In this document: positions 63,932-64,000 of the stretch, in pieces
Layout of the letters: each line of letters starts with the position of its first letter
How positions within the stretch are numbered: position 1 is the first letter of the stretch
DNA from: JABDQA01 sp963759125
GTDB taxonomy: Bacteria; Desulfobacterota; Desulfobulbia; Desulfobulbales; Desulfocapsaceae
Assembly (NCBI GenBank): GCA_963759125.1
Contig: CAVWXN010000005.1
Coordinates: forward strand, 124,001 to 188,000
Direction of reading: 5' to 3'
Length of the DNA stretch: 64,000 nt
The notes under the pieces: generated by a model
What the model was told of the DNA's origin: nothing
The model's input: only the letters and a program-made list of their open reading frames with translations
Database searches by the model: none
Translations under genes and position numbers: made by a program

Positions 63932-64000
63932 ATGAGTGAAAAGAAAAAGATCAGCAAACATTATCATTACCTGAAATCAAACTTTCCCGAGGTTCTCGAC
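63932..64000 (+). CDS. Unidentified gene, 5' part only (right edge)
   Basis: ATG at 63932 with AGAGGAA 5 bp ahead begins MSEKKKISKHYHYLKSNFPE, and the frame is open to the window end (23 codons). The N-terminus is charged and soluble. It faintly recalls carboxymuconolactone-decarboxylase/AhpD-like proteins, but the fragment is too short to say. It lies 94 bp after the RND pump. Confidence 0.5.
   Translation, partial: MSEKKKISKHYHYLKSNFPEVLD

Noticed and set aside
1..64000. CRISPR array, tRNA or rRNA genes, prophage or integron
   Set aside because: No spaced direct repeats, cloverleaf or phage/integrase genes were seen on either strand.

Overview
The window reads as the chromosome of a Gram-negative, anaerobic or microaerophilic bacterium of the Desulfobacterota, most like Desulfobulbales and related sulfur-cycling deltaproteobacteria. 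This is inferred from gene content, not from a marker gene: multihaem c-type cytochromes, a type of sulfide:quinone oxidoreductase paired with DUF1641, a cytochrome bd operon with DUF4492, DUF3786, DUF362 and NapH-like iron-sulfur proteins, and in-frame UGA codons that look like selenocysteine. No rRNA, tRNA, CRISPR array, phage or intact transposase was found. Most of the window is ordinary core and accessory chromosome, with many genes on the minus strand.

Layout. 1-1.3 kb: a metallo-hydrolase cut by the left edge and a poly-gamma-glutamate hydrolase-like gene. 1.8-7.4 kb: a complete dipeptide/oligopeptide ABC importer (dppABCDF) with an internal terminator after the binding protein. 7.6-9.6 kb: uracil salvage (uraA, upp). 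9.8-10.7 kb: a DMT transporter. 11.0-14.7 kb: a periplasmic 11-haem cytochrome/tandem-rhodanese protein with a probable selenocysteine, convergent with an inner-membrane NapC/NirT-like multihaem cytochrome. 15-24.5 kb: cell-envelope proteins (a giant AsmA-like protein, periplasmic glutaminase, porin, lipoprotein, outer-membrane protein). 24.8-27.7 kb: DUF5329, an exo/endonuclease-phosphatase lipoprotein, galM, DUF1820. 27.8-31.4 kb: a membrane PAS-GGDEF-EAL protein next to an RpfF-like DSF signal synthase. 31.6-34.3 kb: DUF3795/DUF3786, a ThiF-family protein and plsY, interspersed with short repeats. 34.5-37.6 kb: def-fmt-larC-pgpA. 38.2-40.2 kb: leuCD. 40.4-43.4 kb: cydAB with DUF4492 in front and a 30-residue membrane peptide behind. 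43.8-49.8 kb: a DMT transporter, a long KamA-type radical SAM protein, and a DUF362 / multi-[4Fe-4S] pair. 50.1-52.3 kb: DUF1641 plus a sulfide:quinone oxidoreductase whose C-terminal redox cysteine is encoded by UGA. 52.6-55.6 kb: a DUF2868 membrane protein and DUF3482 GTPase pair. 55.6-59.0 kb: an RluA-type pseudouridine synthase, an acyltransferase-3 protein and a PLP class IV aminotransferase. 59.2-63.8 kb: a MarR regulator with an RND efflux adaptor and pump.

How it fits together. The most interesting theme is sulfur chemistry joined to selenium: two unrelated redox proteins of probable sulfur function each carry an in-frame UGA followed by a hairpin whose loop begins exactly 17 nt after the UGA, the same offset as in the E. 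coli fdhF element. The second theme is a possible fatty-acid-signal/c-di-GMP circuit (RpfF-like enzyme beside a PAS-GGDEF-EAL protein).

Caution on sequence quality: seven genes are broken by nine apparent single-base frameshifts and every one of the nine is one extra base. That one-sided pattern suggests insertion errors in the assembly more than real pseudogenes, so those genes are annotated as whole reading units with the shift positions given.
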